Shown here piece after piece: positions 6,973 through 17,610 of a stretch of 19,569 nt of DNA. Both the position numbers and the translations under genes were made by a program. Within the stretch, counting starts at the first letter, position 1, and each line of letters begins with the position of its first letter. Origin of the DNA: Coemansia sp. RSA 1804. Its lineage: Eukaryota > Kickxellomycota > Kickxellomycetes > Kickxellales > Kickxellaceae. The stretch spans positions 1 through 19,569 of the forward strand of contig JANBTH010000356.1 in the NCBI GenBank assembly GCA_027578815.1. Direction: 5' to 3'. Under the pieces are notes generated by a model, which had not been told where the DNA came from, ran no database searches, and worked only from the letters and a program-made list of their open reading frames with translations.

Positions 6973-9790
6973 TCAACAATGATAGAAATAGCAAGCCCTC
7001 CACAGTAGCAGTAGACATGCATTTGCTGCTAGAAGGACAAGTGTAAACCGCAGCGTGCGTTGGTGTATGTCAAACGCAGAGAAAACGAGAGAAACGCCCA
7101 TCAAGTACCGTAGATTGGCACTTTGCTCGTTGCAACGCATGCTCAGTGTCTGCAGAAAATACACCTTTGCCAGCATAATAGCTGTTTTAACGATAAACGC
7201 AGATGATCTCTGATTGTCATTAATTACTGGCGCTTCCAGGTATCTGGGTCGCTTATGTCTGGAAGCGCTTGCAGCAGCTGGCGCACTAGAAGCCTCCAAG
7301 TGGCGTTTTGAACCGGTATTTACATTGACATCCAGACTTTCAAAACTGTCCTCGCTGTCATCCGAATCAAACCCAATGGGGTCCTCAATTGAAGCCGCAC
7401 TACCGGAATTGCTGGACAGAGCATTGTCCTTTGCCCCAATTGCACTATCGCGACGACTAGATGTTGCAAGCCCAACGCTATGCCGTCTAATCATGTTTGA
7501 CAAAGAAACATTATGCATTTTATCATGAAAACTCCCCGACCTGAACGCTTCTCTTCCGGATATACGCATAATCGGGAAGCTTGAAGACTCCCCAGTGTCT
7601 CCTGGCCACAAATAGTAATCGCGGTTGTTTTGAGCAGCTTGCGAATCACTCTCCTGGCGGATTGTCGTCGGATCTGGCGTACTTGTTCCGTTACTAGCCA
7701 CATCCAGGTCTCTGATTTCGAATCTAGACGCATCGTGGTTGCGATTATGCCACACACCGCGTTTCCTCACAATCTGATGGATAATATCATTGATATCGGG
7801 CCGCTTTGACTCGTCGTAGTTCAATAGCTGTCGCATAACCCCCTGAAGCTCTGATGGAATCTTTTCCGCATATGGTGGTCGCCGGGTTTGCATAAAATCA
7901 ATATGCTTGAGGCCCAGAATATCCCTGCGCAGCACATCAAGGTCGTCAACATCCGAATAAGGCAGTCTGGAATAGCAGAGATAGTAGAGTACAATACCAA
8001 GCGACCACATATCTGCCTTTGTCGAGTAGCTGTCAAGGTAGCGGCCCGTGCTGTCAACCTCTATAAGCTCGGGCGCCATAAACTCCATGGTCCCTGTTGC
8101 CCCTGTGCGATTGCGCTTCTCCAATTGCGACAGTATTTCACACTCGCCAAAATCTGTTAGCATGATTCGTGGTGTTTCGCCGCTGGTTTCCTTGTTGATT
8201 GGATCGTTCCAGTGAAGCAGCAGGTTCATGTGCTTCAGATCACGATGAATAATCTGCAGCTGGTGAAGGTGTGCCAAGCCATTACAGATGTCTGAAAAGA
8301 AAGACCATATTTCTTCGACAGACAACACCCTTGGCCCTTTGTCGAGACCATCAATCTCTTCGCTCGAAGAAAGTAACGGCAATTCCTCCCTATTTCGCCT
8401 TCGTCTTCGTCTATCCAGTATTCTCCGCTTCAGAGATGCGCCGGAATCTTCCATATCTACATTGTCCGCTTTGGGCTCCATATACTCCTGCAGGTTGCCG
8501 CCGTTTGCATATTCCATCAGTATAAAAAGACAAGGAACTCGAGGCCCAAAAGCCGTCAGACTATGCATCTCAAGCCAAGAATGTTTGTACTCGACAACAT
8601 TGGGATGACGGAGACTTTCCAGCAATTTGACCTCACGCAGCATACGCTTGAGCCATACGTGATTGTTACCAACAGCGACCTTCTTCACCGCATAATAACC
8701 AAGAAACACTCCGTCAAGTATGTGCTGGCAGGAAAACACAGAGCCACGCAAGCCCTTGCCGAGCTTTTTTTGCTCCATAAAGAATCGTTCATAGTAACCC
8801 TGGTTAAACGACCTCTCAGACACACCGTCCTTCGATGTGTTTATTTCTTCGGCTATAGTACGAGTTTCTGGTGTAGATCGGTCAGCACCAGGGGATATGA
8901 GCATGGTATCTTTAGCCTCGCTTTCATCGTCCTCGTTGATTAATGGTTTGCCTGAGACAGTATACCCAATATGTTCCTCTTTGCTATTGTCGAGAACATA
9001 GCCACCCTCTCTATCGATCTGAAAATCGGAGATATCGGGAAGGCTCTGAAGCCGACTCTTGTAGTATTTGTTGCCAGAAGAAGCGTAGAACTGCTGATCA
9101 TCCTCGATTTTGCCAGTGTCGGTTTCCAAAGCAAACTGCGGCTGCTGGAGTTGTAAGTAACGCCCAAGCAGTTTAAAGTAATCTCTATCAGTTGTGACCA
9201 TGTCGTTTGAATTGGACGAGACCTCTGAAGCTACATGTGACTCCCAGCTACTTTCCGAGTATTTGCCAATGGGCCTTAGGCATGTTGGACAAATGGACGC
9301 CTTGCGCTCCAACTGCTGAAGCAAACCGCTATGATTGGTGTCGTTGGCACTTCTGTCCCCACCAACAACGCGTCGTTCATTGACATCAACAGGAGTTTGC
9401 GAATTCAGAATGCCCAGACGGCCGGGTACAATATGTTTTACCTCGACGCCATTGTCCTCTTGGTTGTATAAGACAATCTGACCAGTAGGGCGCTTATAGC
9501 TAATGCACTGAGAATAGGTACACAGATATACAAGACGCAGTAACAAAGCAATCAGCGAGAGATCAAATAAGCAACATAATCAATGAACTACGCACTGTCT
9601 GCGAAAGAAACATAACAAACGAGTTGAGACACACTTACAGAATAACACGCCATGGCGAATATGGAATAAGTTGCATACTACGCACGCCACCCTGGCCGTC
9701 TCTGTTCAGCAAGATGCCGTGTTGGTTAGGCTGAGCTCGTGACGACGAGCTCTGCGAATGTGACCTGTGTGGATTTCGATTCTTTGGCAT
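6973..9790 (-). CDS. IKS1: IKS1-family serine/threonine protein kinase (two exons)
   Basis: The model on the - strand is exon 1 9790-9639 plus exon 2 9499-6973, giving about 892 aa. Exon 1 begins MPKNRNPHRSHSQSSSS and ends SPWRVI; joined, it reads VILYKRPTGQIVLYN. A CPTC pair near residue 121 and the segment DYFKLLGRYLQLQQ are N-terminal marks of the IKS1 family. Kinase features are: glycine loop GKGLRG (~298), lysine in AVKK (323), helix-C Glu in REVKLLE (340), HRDLKHMN with catalytic D471 and N476, DFG (500-502), and APE (526-528). All catalytic residues are present, so it should be active. A basic arginine-run insert separates the hinge from the catalytic loop. The region after the kinase domain is serine-rich and disordered, and the last ~75 residues are hydrophobic, possibly a membrane anchor. 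Yeast Iks1 is a poorly characterised kinase. The convergent PQ-loop gene ends 73 nt away. Confidence 0.93.
9500..9638 (-). other. Intron 1 of the IKS1-type kinase gene
   Basis: A 139-nt GT-AG intron on the - strand with donor CT|GTAAGT and acceptor GCATTAG|C. The junction is phase 2 and joins exon 1 to the main kinase exon in frame. No in-frame ATG marks a start in the extended open frame upstream of the acceptor, which supports splicing. Confidence 0.85.
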
Positions 9791-10113
9791 GGCTGCTCGA
9801 AAGGAAAAAGAGGAATAAGCCAAGCAGAAAGTAAAAAAGTACAAAGCCTTTTATATATACTGAAAAGCCCACATTAGAATGTAATCCAGAATAAAGCCGA
9901 CAAAAAGCAGTGAACTAGAAAATATACAATATTGACGCTGTTATGAAAACGAAGGAATAGGAAAGAAAGAAGGGTTGCAAACATTGTTATTTTTATTATT
10001 AATGGGGTTTCACCCCTCACCCTTAAAGTGCTGTGAAAATAAGTAGATTGAAAGTGTGTTTGCACAGCTTCGGATATTGTCAGCTCAATGAACAATCGGT
10101 ATATAAACTTTTT
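9791..10113. other. Intergenic region between the kinase and dioxygenase genes
   Basis: No gene supported. It contains the kinase promoter on the right of the kinase start and the 3' flank of the dioxygenase gene. An AATAAAAATAA stretch on the - strand (about 9985-9997) may be the dioxygenase polyadenylation signal. Confidence 0.5.
9847..9859 (-). promoter_or_regulatory. TATA box of the IKS1-type kinase gene
   Basis: Read on the - strand this is TATATATAAAAGG, a strong TATA element about 57-69 bp upstream of the ATG at 9790. A pyrimidine-rich 5' leader follows it. Confidence 0.55.
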
Positions 10114-10854
10114 TTACCCAAACACTACATCGGAGCGCAGCACATATTTGTAGCTGTTGCGTAGCTCCAGTGCCTCGTGCTGCAGACAGTCCGCGCCATG
10201 CTTGTGAAGCAGAGCCAGGCCGGCTTCCGGCTTTACGCTTACTGGCTCCATTCGTCTCGCGTAGAAAACAGTCTCACCTCCAGATGGCCGTCCTCCATCA
10301 CCAAAGCGCGGATCGTCAATCGCATTTAAGTAAATAAGGAGAGTGTACTCTGTGCGCCGACCACTGCTGTCAAAAAAGTAGTCGTCATAATGTTTCCCGA
10401 AACGCTGGCCAGGCCCATAGCGGTAGAGACGGATGTTGTCCAGCAGTCCAACAGGAGCCTTGCCATCTGGGTGCTTCCAGCTGCTGAGCAATCTTGCCAT
10501 TCCCGTGTCTTGCCACACCCGCCGGGCACATTCCTCGCTGCTTGTGCTCCAGCGTGAATTGTTTCTAAAAGCCTCACCTCTTTTGGGAACGCCTGGGGTA
10601 GGAACACAGTGTTGGTCGGCAATTCGGATAAACGCGTCGCACTCGGCTCGATCAAGAGTATGCTTGAGTAGGAATATGTGGTTGCTGACAAGCTCTACTA
10701 GACTCAGGCTTTTCTTTGTTTTAATAACTGGCCAAAACATGGGCGATGCAGGTTCTGTTACCACATGTTGAGCTGCTCCTGACTGGCTCCTGCTTTTGAT
10801 ATTGTCCGAAGCTTCATGATTCCCAAGCTTGTCCGTTTTCTTGGCTTTACCCAT
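10114..10854 (-). CDS. 2OG-Fe(II) dioxygenase, prolyl-4-hydroxylase type
   Basis: This is a 246-aa single-exon protein starting at MGKAKKTDKL. Frame continues upstream of this codon only with non-ATG codons, so 10854 is the first ATG. The jelly-roll core shows the iron-binding triad His155-x-Asp157 (in RFGKHYDDYF) and His226 (in CLQHEALE). Lys236, ten residues after the distal His, binds 2-oxoglutarate, as in prolyl 4-hydroxylases. Supporting motifs are LYRYGPGQRFG, TLLIYLN, GGETVFY and KYVLRSDVVF. It therefore should use 2-oxoglutarate, O2 and Fe(II) to hydroxylate a substrate, possibly a protein side chain; the substrate is unknown. There is no signal peptide, and the N-terminus is lysine-rich and polar, so a cytosolic or nuclear place is likely. 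It is transcribed in the same direction as the kinase gene downstream. Confidence 0.92.
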   Translation of the reverse strand: MGKAKKTDKLGNHEASDNIKSRSQSGAAQHVVTEPASPMFWPVIKTKKSLSLVELVSNHIFLLKHTLDRAECDAFIRIADQHCVPTPGVPKRGEAFRNNSRWSTSSEECARRVWQDTGMARLLSSWKHPDGKAPVGLLDNIRLYRYGPGQRFGKHYDDYFFDSSGRRTEYTLLIYLNAIDDPRFGDGGRPSGGETVFYARRMEPVSVKPEAGLALLHKHGADCLQHEALELRNSYKYVLRSDVVFG

Positions 10855-12677
10855 GATGTTGTAATATTGTGTTTGCAAAAACAAGTGGCTACAACTGTCG
10901 GTTCCAATATTTCCGAATTCGCAATCAATATGAGCTCATTATTTATCCGGCTTATCTCTGGAATAATATGTTATATTTCTCTAACTGAAGCAGCAAACAC
11001 AGGACATGTGCAGAACCCCCACACGCAATATTTGAAGGATGACAATATAATGGAAATTTTTATCTCGCATAGGTGAAAGAAAAGCTATGAGTTTGTGTAA
11101 GAAGATCTCTTGAGTCGCAGGATTTTTGCTTTATGAAAATACAAAGAGAATAGTCCCATTGGCATATGGGATGTTAAGGACAATTACATCGTTAAGCTTA
11201 AAATGTTGATAAAAAGATTCTGAAGCATTGGTATTTTCAAACCATTTCTCCCAGTACTTTCATCCTTCATTTAAACGTAAATATGCAATGCAAGATGCCA
11301 GTTTTTATTTGCAAACCAACAAAATGAAAAGCTAATACTCATCAAATGTTTCATGGAATATTAGATTATTCGCAATTGGTTAAATAATCAAGAACTTTTT
11401 ATGCAGATGTGTTTGCGATCGTCACAAACATATCTATAATTAAACTCTTGTCAAATCCCAAAGTTGCCGTAGATGCCAAGAGACCTAACAGAGCTAATTC
11501 CAAACCCTTATCTTTGACACGGTACTTTGTGGTATGGAGAGAGAGGGAGAAGTCTGAATTGTCGCCAGAGCTAAATCACAGCCAGCTCAACGGTGGATAT
11601 TTATCGATACATTTGTGTAAGTGTCGGCTAAAGAGCTAAATCCACTGGCATTTAGTGAGAGCCAAAAATGGTCTACAAGCTACAGTGGGATTTGCAGTAT
11701 AGCGGTGTTCTTTTTTGCCATTGTGTACATTTTATTATAGCTTGTAGCTATTCTTGTTTTCTCCTGAAGGCTACGCATTCACAAATATAACTACCAGGTG
11801 CATTTGCTTGTTTTCCGCAACAATTGTCTTGCTGCTTTGCTTGGACGTATGCACTTGTTATCTTTGCTGTGATCTGTTGCAAATAAAACAAAATTCTGTC
11901 ATTTTCTATCTGCATTGATTTACAAGGTAGTTCAAACAAAGGGCGCCTGAAGCGGTTTTATTTTTTTTTTTTACAGGAAGCCGAGCTGTATGTATGAACA
12001 AAATTATTCCTGGCGTATGCCAAAAGTGAGTAGTGGGGTTCATCTTTATTTTGACTATAGCAGTTGAATGGGTTGTACAAAAGTCATATCTCTAGCCTAA
12101 TGCCTTCTGTGCTCTTTCCAAGATGTGGGTTCTGGCAATTACTTGGAAAATAGTACTGCAGATTTTGTCGACTGCACTGTTGACATATCAAAACAGCGTC
12201 TGTGATTGGCTTTCACTCAGCTATACGCACTGTGAAGAATGGGGATTCATTATATGCATAAAATGGTTTGTCTGCAAGATGTGCAGCTAGATGTAGAAAA
12301 AAGACTATGCCCCCTTTTTTGCTTGGGAAATGCACTGAAGAGAGAGCAAGCAAGCGGTTTTGCTGCTTTGTTTGACCGAGCACATAAATGGTTTCGGTAT
12401 CCATGTTGCATATCCCTTTTGTGCATCGCTGGTTAGAAGAACGAATAGACGGAAATGCCTGCCATCTTTATTTTGCATCATTTCTTCCTCTGATGCAAAC
12501 AAACATTTAATACATACAGAAGCAATGTTATTGTTTCAACCCATGTTTTCCGCTTGTTCAAATATGATTATGCTGGCGTCCAAAGCTGATAAATAATAGG
12601 TCGTCAATTGAAGGATAATACATCAAGGAGGAATTGCTTTTAATCTGTGCAAAACACAAGGTCCGCAAGCAATAATA
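10855..12677. other. Gene-poor intergenic stretch
   Basis: About 1.8 kb with no supported gene. It must include the dioxygenase promoter (left) and possibly that of the Rua1-type gene (right). A T-run at about 11958-11972 is the only notable simple sequence. The short open frames inside lack ATG starts or protein-like content. Confidence 0.5.
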
Positions 12678-12783
12678 ATGTCAAGCGACTACTGTGCTGA
12701 AACGGGATTGCCGATCTGCTACGGTGTGGATTCAGCTGACAGTCGACAAATGGATTTTCTACAAGCTCTGTTTGGGAATGAAG
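12678..12783 (+). CDS. Candidate first exon of the Rua1_C-domain gene
   Basis: An ATG in an A-rich context opens a 35-codon frame starting MSSDYCAETGLPICYGVDSA and ending MDFLQALFGNE, followed by a GT donor (AAG|GTAACA). It ends in phase 1. The next strong exon at 14059 begins with the two bases needed, so joining keeps the frame. This gives a 320-aa protein with a 1,275-nt intron, unusually long for this gene set. The match in phase has a one-in-three chance of being accidental, and extra exons could lie between. Alternatively the frame is open to 12905 and is unrelated. Confidence 0.4.
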
Positions 12784-14058
12784 GTAACAATTTCACCACG
12801 CAATGTTTCTCTTGCGCAGAAACCTACAGGCGCAGTAGGCCTAGGTATATGTGTGTGTATCTAGCTCCAATGATGGTCTCTTTTTGTTTCAAAGCTCCGA
12901 AGTAAAGCATGATGTACGGTGTATTGGGCAAATAAATTCTTTCTGGCAAACTGAAGACGAGGTGTGTGTCTGCTCGCTCATGCATTTTGCCATTTTCCAT
13001 GAATTGGTTTTGCAAGTAGCCATTTTCTTCGTGCAGCGATCGGTTCTTCTGCACAGTTGTTAATCTCTTGTCGTTTTTGTTTGGGTGCATGCCATCTGCA
13101 TATCCTCCGCTTTTTCGTGTTTTCGTTGACCGAGCCAATACAGCGCCGTTATTGTCGGTATTTCTTTGTTATGCTTTCCACATAACATTGATTGATTGCT
13201 TGTCATTTGACTTTGTAGAGCGATTGTATGCAGAAAATATAATAGCATCATACATTTGCCGATTGTTTAGAACAACCACAAAGCGGCTTTTGCTGTCTAC
13301 AATACAGAAGCTGATGCCCCTATGTCGATCGCGGACCAGTATGAAGATTATTTCAAACCTTAATTATAATGCAAATCCAGGCTGGAACTCATATCTGCTC
13401 GTTCTTGATTGCTCTGTTTGTAATTTCTCTGTGATTTCAGAACAACATGCATGCCGTGTTCTATTTTTAGTTTGAGTGTTTTGTTTTTATTTGGAAAATT
13501 TAGTGCTTTTTGTTTGGTATTTTGGGCTGATTATGCAGGCTTTTGTCATTTCAGACATTTCAGGCATGTTGCTTCCTTCCCCCCGCTCTCTCTATTGTGA
13601 TCTACGGCATAATATTATTATGTTGATGGGGGGGTGGTAATTCTTAAACCTCCCTTCTATTTGATGCTGTTTTCACTTTAATTGTTTGTTCATCTTTTGG
13701 CACCTCGCTTTAACACCATGTTGGGTGAAAAGAATATTTGTTTTATTCCTTTAGAAACGGCTACAAAGTGTTAAATTAATATTACCTTTAAGCGATATAC
13801 CAAAGTCTTGGCGCTGATGATCGACCAAAAACATTCTGCCTTTTTGTTGTTCCTTCATATCTATACCATTCGCAGAAATTACTACTCCTACCCCTCTATC
13901 AGGCAAGACTTTGGTGGTGGTGGGGAGAAGTGCTGCATTCTTTCTGTGAAAATACTTTTTTCAATCTAAACGCACACATATTATTTTTGCACCTTCATAC
14001 ACGAACAAAGATCAACATATCCCTAATTTACTGAAATCTCCGCTTTGAGAAGCTGTAG
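12784..14058 (+). other. Proposed long first intron or 5' region of the Rua1_C-domain gene
   Basis: This is 1.3 kb without a firmly supported coding exon. A candidate internal segment near 13308-13340 follows a CAATACAG acceptor, reads EADAPMSIADQYEDYFKP before a stop, and has a GTATGA donor inside it. Short G-rich tracts occur at about 13626-13636 and 13911-13926. Confidence 0.3.
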
Positions 14059-15168
14059 GTTTGTCCAACAGTTATTATGGAAATATTGACGTTCCCACTA
14101 TATCTCCCATTGAGACCCTCCTGGATTCCTACACCGAAGAACGGCTGCGATATGCAAGTATCCAAATGGGAATTAAGGCCGGTGTTATCAGTCCAGACAG
14201 CGAAACTAGCAGTGAGAACTGGAATGGAACAACCAGCTTTTCAGAATCAAATACAGACAACAATGTCATCTGTAAAAAAGCCTCCATTGGCTTCCTTTGC
14301 CAAAGTAACATTAGAGATATCGCTGAGGAAAAGGAGATGTACACATTGTCAAAAATGGATGCCTCTTGTAATGATGATGTAAACGACAGCCACTTGCTTC
14401 TTCCATGCAAAACACACGCGGAGACCGACAAAGGCGCACAGCCCGATAGCATTGAAGATCATCGTTTTACACAACCGCTGGTGCTAGCTAATGACAGTGT
14501 GCTAGCAATTCCTGAGGATTCCGAGCCTAATATGATTCGCGAGCCCAATGATATGTATACTCCTCGCTGGATTCGAGGAATAGGCAAAGAAAAAGAGGGG
14601 CTGTGTCCTGCATGTTTTGCAAGTGGGCGGCAGACATGGAAGAGGATGAAATGCAGTGCATACTGGTAGGTTCTGTTTCTGGATCACGCTTTGAAGGGAA
14701 AGCGAGAGAAGGCTTGTTCCGGTCGTGCCAAATGAGGGGAAATGCACCTTCTATAAGCAGCCATTCATATTAACGAGCTTTAGATGCATGCAAAAGCACA
14801 GTGCAACAAAGTGTGGTTAATGTACACTAATGGATAATGGCTTCATTCAAGAACTATGTGACAACGATGTAATGCACACGTATCTGCTTCTCGCTTGTGT
14901 TGCTTGTATAATATGTAGGTACCATTTGAATTACTACCACGGCATATGTGCACTGACAGGTAGGCCATTCCCGCCGCCTATGGAGACACGAAGCATAAGC
15001 TGCTTTTCCAACAGAAAACGTCGGCAAGGAAGGTGCCATGTATGCTTGGAATGGGTATATCTAGATAGCTCCAGAAGGGCAAACATCAATGTGCCAGACA
15101 TATTCTGGTGGAAGCACATACAAGTATGTATCAAGCAGGCCTGGATTCAGCAGGGCCATACTCTTTAG
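14059..15168 (+). CDS. Rua1 C-terminal domain protein, putative transcription regulator (5' end uncertain)
   Basis: The exons are 14059-14665 and 14919-15168, joined in phase 2. The N-terminal part is acidic, serine-rich and has no known domain (PIETLLDSYTEERLRYASIQ). From 14556 it reads YTPRWIRGIGKEKEGLCPAC, then KCSAYWYHLNYYHGICALTG, RPFPPP, GRCHVCLEW and FWWKHIQVC. This matches the domain known as Rua1 C-terminal (Pfam PF14616): two CxxC pairs with His and Cys partners that should bind zinc. The domain is named after Rua1, a Ustilago regulator of secondary metabolism, so a DNA-binding or regulatory role in the nucleus is inferred. No classical C2H2 fingers are visible. No ATG lies at the start of this frame; an acceptor CTGTAG at 14058 suggests an upstream exon, with the ATG at 14166 as a fallback start. 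Confidence 0.8.
14666..14918 (+). other. Intron inside the Rua1_C domain
   Basis: A 253-nt GT-AG intron with donor TG|GTAGGT and acceptor ATATGTAG|G. It splits the codon for the Trp in SAYW-YH. Joining restores the domain's conserved YWYH segment, which makes this call strong. Reading through would stop at once at 14667. Confidence 0.85.
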
Positions 15169-16330
15169 AATCATGTTTGTGTTTTTTCCTTCCAAATAAT
15201 CGGCTGAGAGAACAGCAGTTGAGTTTCTATGTGTATATTTGTTTTGGAGTGTTGCGTTTTTGTAATGCAAAATCCCTTCCCAAAACAAAAACAATGTTTA
15301 CCAATTCCAGCAGAAAAGTAGTGGGAGGAATATAGAAGAGGACGGCGTAGCATACCGATGAGCGCAGCTTGTTAACAAAACAAAAGGCGGACAATTTGAT
15401 AGAAATGGCAGATTTGCCCATTTGTTTCTCTCAAATCCATACATTTGCGCTAGCGTTTTCGGTGGGAAATAAAGCCATATTGCATATTGCCTCTGCAGCT
15501 AGTGCTAGAAGTAACTGGTAGAAAATGGCAATCGAATCAAACAGCAACATCATAGACGATGGAAATAACAACAAAGCAAATTCATGATAATAAAGCCGAC
15601 AATAATGATAATAATAAGCGGCTAACCGCAGTGAGAATCAAAAACATGCAAAAACATCCAAAAGCAGCAACCAACAGAAGATCACAAGCCAGAGGCAGAG
15701 GGGGGATCGGCACTCCCCAGGAAGAACCCCGCTCTTCAGCTGCTCCCCATCTTCGCTTCTTCGCTTTGTTTCCCTGCAGTGCCAAAAAGGGACACGCCGA
15801 ACGCATACTGGGGATGCAGCAAAGGAGAGCAGCAGAAGAATTATGTCATTTTCTGCGGTGGACGCTTGGCCCGGTTTGCGAAAATAAACACATACGCTCC
15901 CACAAACCGATCGTAAAGGCAACAGCGCGCTGCACAGGCGGTTTCAGAGAGAAAAAAGAACGCAGGAAGTAAAAGCTACCAAATACACCTCATAAAAAGG
16001 AAGGCTCGTCGCGGAGAGTTCTTGAAGCACCCTTCGAATGTGTATTATCTTTTCCTCAATCCCTCATCGCCTTCTCTCCGCAACCATACATCCATCTACC
16101 CTCCCCCATTGTTACTTGCCACCACACAATATAAATTCTTATTACATATACACACTACTATCAGATCTAGAAGCTGTTACAAATTATTTGCAGTCCGCCT
16201 CGGCTTGGAACCTGTTAGACAAGCAAACAAACGAGTCATATTGATAAGAACTACAATCTCCCCGGCTCCATCTTTCTGGTTCCACGTTAATCTTATTTTC
16301 CCATTCTCATTATTATCTTCTTCTTTGTGC

Positions 16331-16370
16331 TTGTTTTCGTTTGTTTGCCTGTTTGCTCGCTTGCTTGCTC
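16331..16370 (+). repeat. Degenerate TTGY/GCTT tetranucleotide repeat
   Basis: An imperfect run of GTTT, GCCT, GCTC and GCTT units in a pyrimidine-rich area. It is likely a decayed microsatellite. Confidence 0.6.
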
Positions 16371-16465
16371 CAAACAAGACAAGACGCCATTCCAGGTGGG
16401 ATTTCTAACGACTCTGGCTACTCTGGCGCTTTCCAATTCTTTAAGTAGTATCACTAGCCCTAAAA

Positions 16466-16519
16466 GCCAGCAGGTTTTTATTTTTAAAAAGCCAGCAGGT
16501 TTTTATTTTTAAAAAGCCA
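16466..16519. repeat. 25-bp tandem direct repeat, two copies
   Basis: Two identical adjacent 25-bp units (16466-16490 and 16491-16515), each starting GCCAGCAGG and ending in T- and A-runs, followed by a third partial copy of four bases. The copies show no mismatch, so the duplication is recent. Confidence 0.9.
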
Positions 16520-16773
16520 TATTGTAGCTTGAACAGTACCTCCTCTAGAATTTCTTTGAGAGGTCTCAAAACCATCTCCCACCCCATTTTCAACTGCTGT
16601 GTCTTAGATATTGGAATTGCACACTGCAGCATTGTGGGTTTATTAAAGACTTAGCTTACGGTCCACATTCGCAGGGCCTATGTTTGTCATTTTCTGTATC
16701 ACTCTATTTACTTTATTCAGTCAGCGGCTACAAATGTGTCTTCAATTGTTGCGGTTTTGACTTGTTAGAATTT

Positions 16774-16790
16774 TATTATTATTATTATTA
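16774..16790. repeat. ATT trinucleotide microsatellite with T-run
   Basis: A short run of ATT triplets followed by seven or more T. Non-coding simple sequence. Confidence 0.8.
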
Positions 16791-17527
16791 TTTTTTTATC
16801 GCTTATTATTATTTTCTTTTCCTCTTCTTTAGTCATCGCCCCTCTCCCTTTCTTTCCTTTATACGCAGCGGCAGGCCGTTCTAATTTATAAAATCCATCA
16901 CTCTTCTAGCTCGGCTTTTGCAAAAATATTTGTGTTGCAACTCGCTTAATTTGAACGCATTGTTTACAAATATCTAACGTTAGTATTGCTTGCAGTTATC
17001 AGCCACTCTGAATACGCCCCACCGTCCATTTGTTTGGGATTTTTGTTAAAGAGACAAAGGAGGCTTCACAAAACATGAAAACATTCAACTAACTGATTAT
17101 TCCCTCGCATATTGAACTACATATAGGACGTTTGTTATTAGAATTTGTAATTTTCTAGTCTTGTCTAGGGTGCTCCTCCTTTATTTGTTTTCTTTGTACG
17201 TTGTGCGGCTTGTTTGACAAAGCTATAGTTTATTTACTTCAAATTATTTATTTACGTACATACAGCCGACATATAACTATACCCTTTTTATTATTTACTT
17301 TATTTGGTAAGTCAACCTTTGTTGTTTTTGTTATTTTTCTAGTGTATGCAGAGGAAATTTCAGAATGCACGTCTTTTGCCGTACACCATAGTTCAGCGCA
17401 TTTACACATGCATCCGCCATTTTACGGCTATTCAGTATTTTTATCCATGTACTTTTGTATTCTTCATAATTCAAAACGGAAATGCTAGAGTTTCCGGTAT
17501 TCGGTTTTGGATAAAAGGAGCACTAAT

Positions 17528-17577
17528 CAATAGCAAATATGATGGTGTGGCTTGAGCTCTGCCTTTATTTGCTATTG
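17528..17577. repeat. 12-bp perfect inverted repeat
   Basis: CAATAGCAAATA at 17528-17539 pairs exactly with TATTTGCTATTG at 17566-17577, with a 26-nt loop. A second hairpin lies 15 nt further on. It may be a transcribed hairpin or terminator-like structure. Confidence 0.6.
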
Positions 17578-17592
17578 TATTTCCAGTGGCAC

Positions 17593-17610
17593 ATCATATT
17601 GCTATATGAT
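17593..17610. repeat. 7-bp hairpin with 4-nt loop
   Basis: ATCATAT, loop TGCT, ATATGAT. It is short and AT-rich, and is noted because it directly follows the 12-bp inverted repeat. Confidence 0.5.

Noticed and set aside
13068..13475. 135-codon open frame on + inside the proposed long intron
   Set aside because: It starts at a non-ATG codon, is rich in Phe, Leu and Cys as expected from T-rich DNA, and shows no domain.
13626..13636. G-rich tract as a G-quadruplex
   Set aside because: There is one G-run of about seven with no further runs close enough for a four-stranded fold.
15559..15972. 137-codon open frame with an ATG start
   Set aside because: The composition is a mix of repeats and basic residues with no domain. 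The opposite strand is equally open, and the region looks like promoter-type DNA. It is kept only as a mention in the gene-poor stretch.
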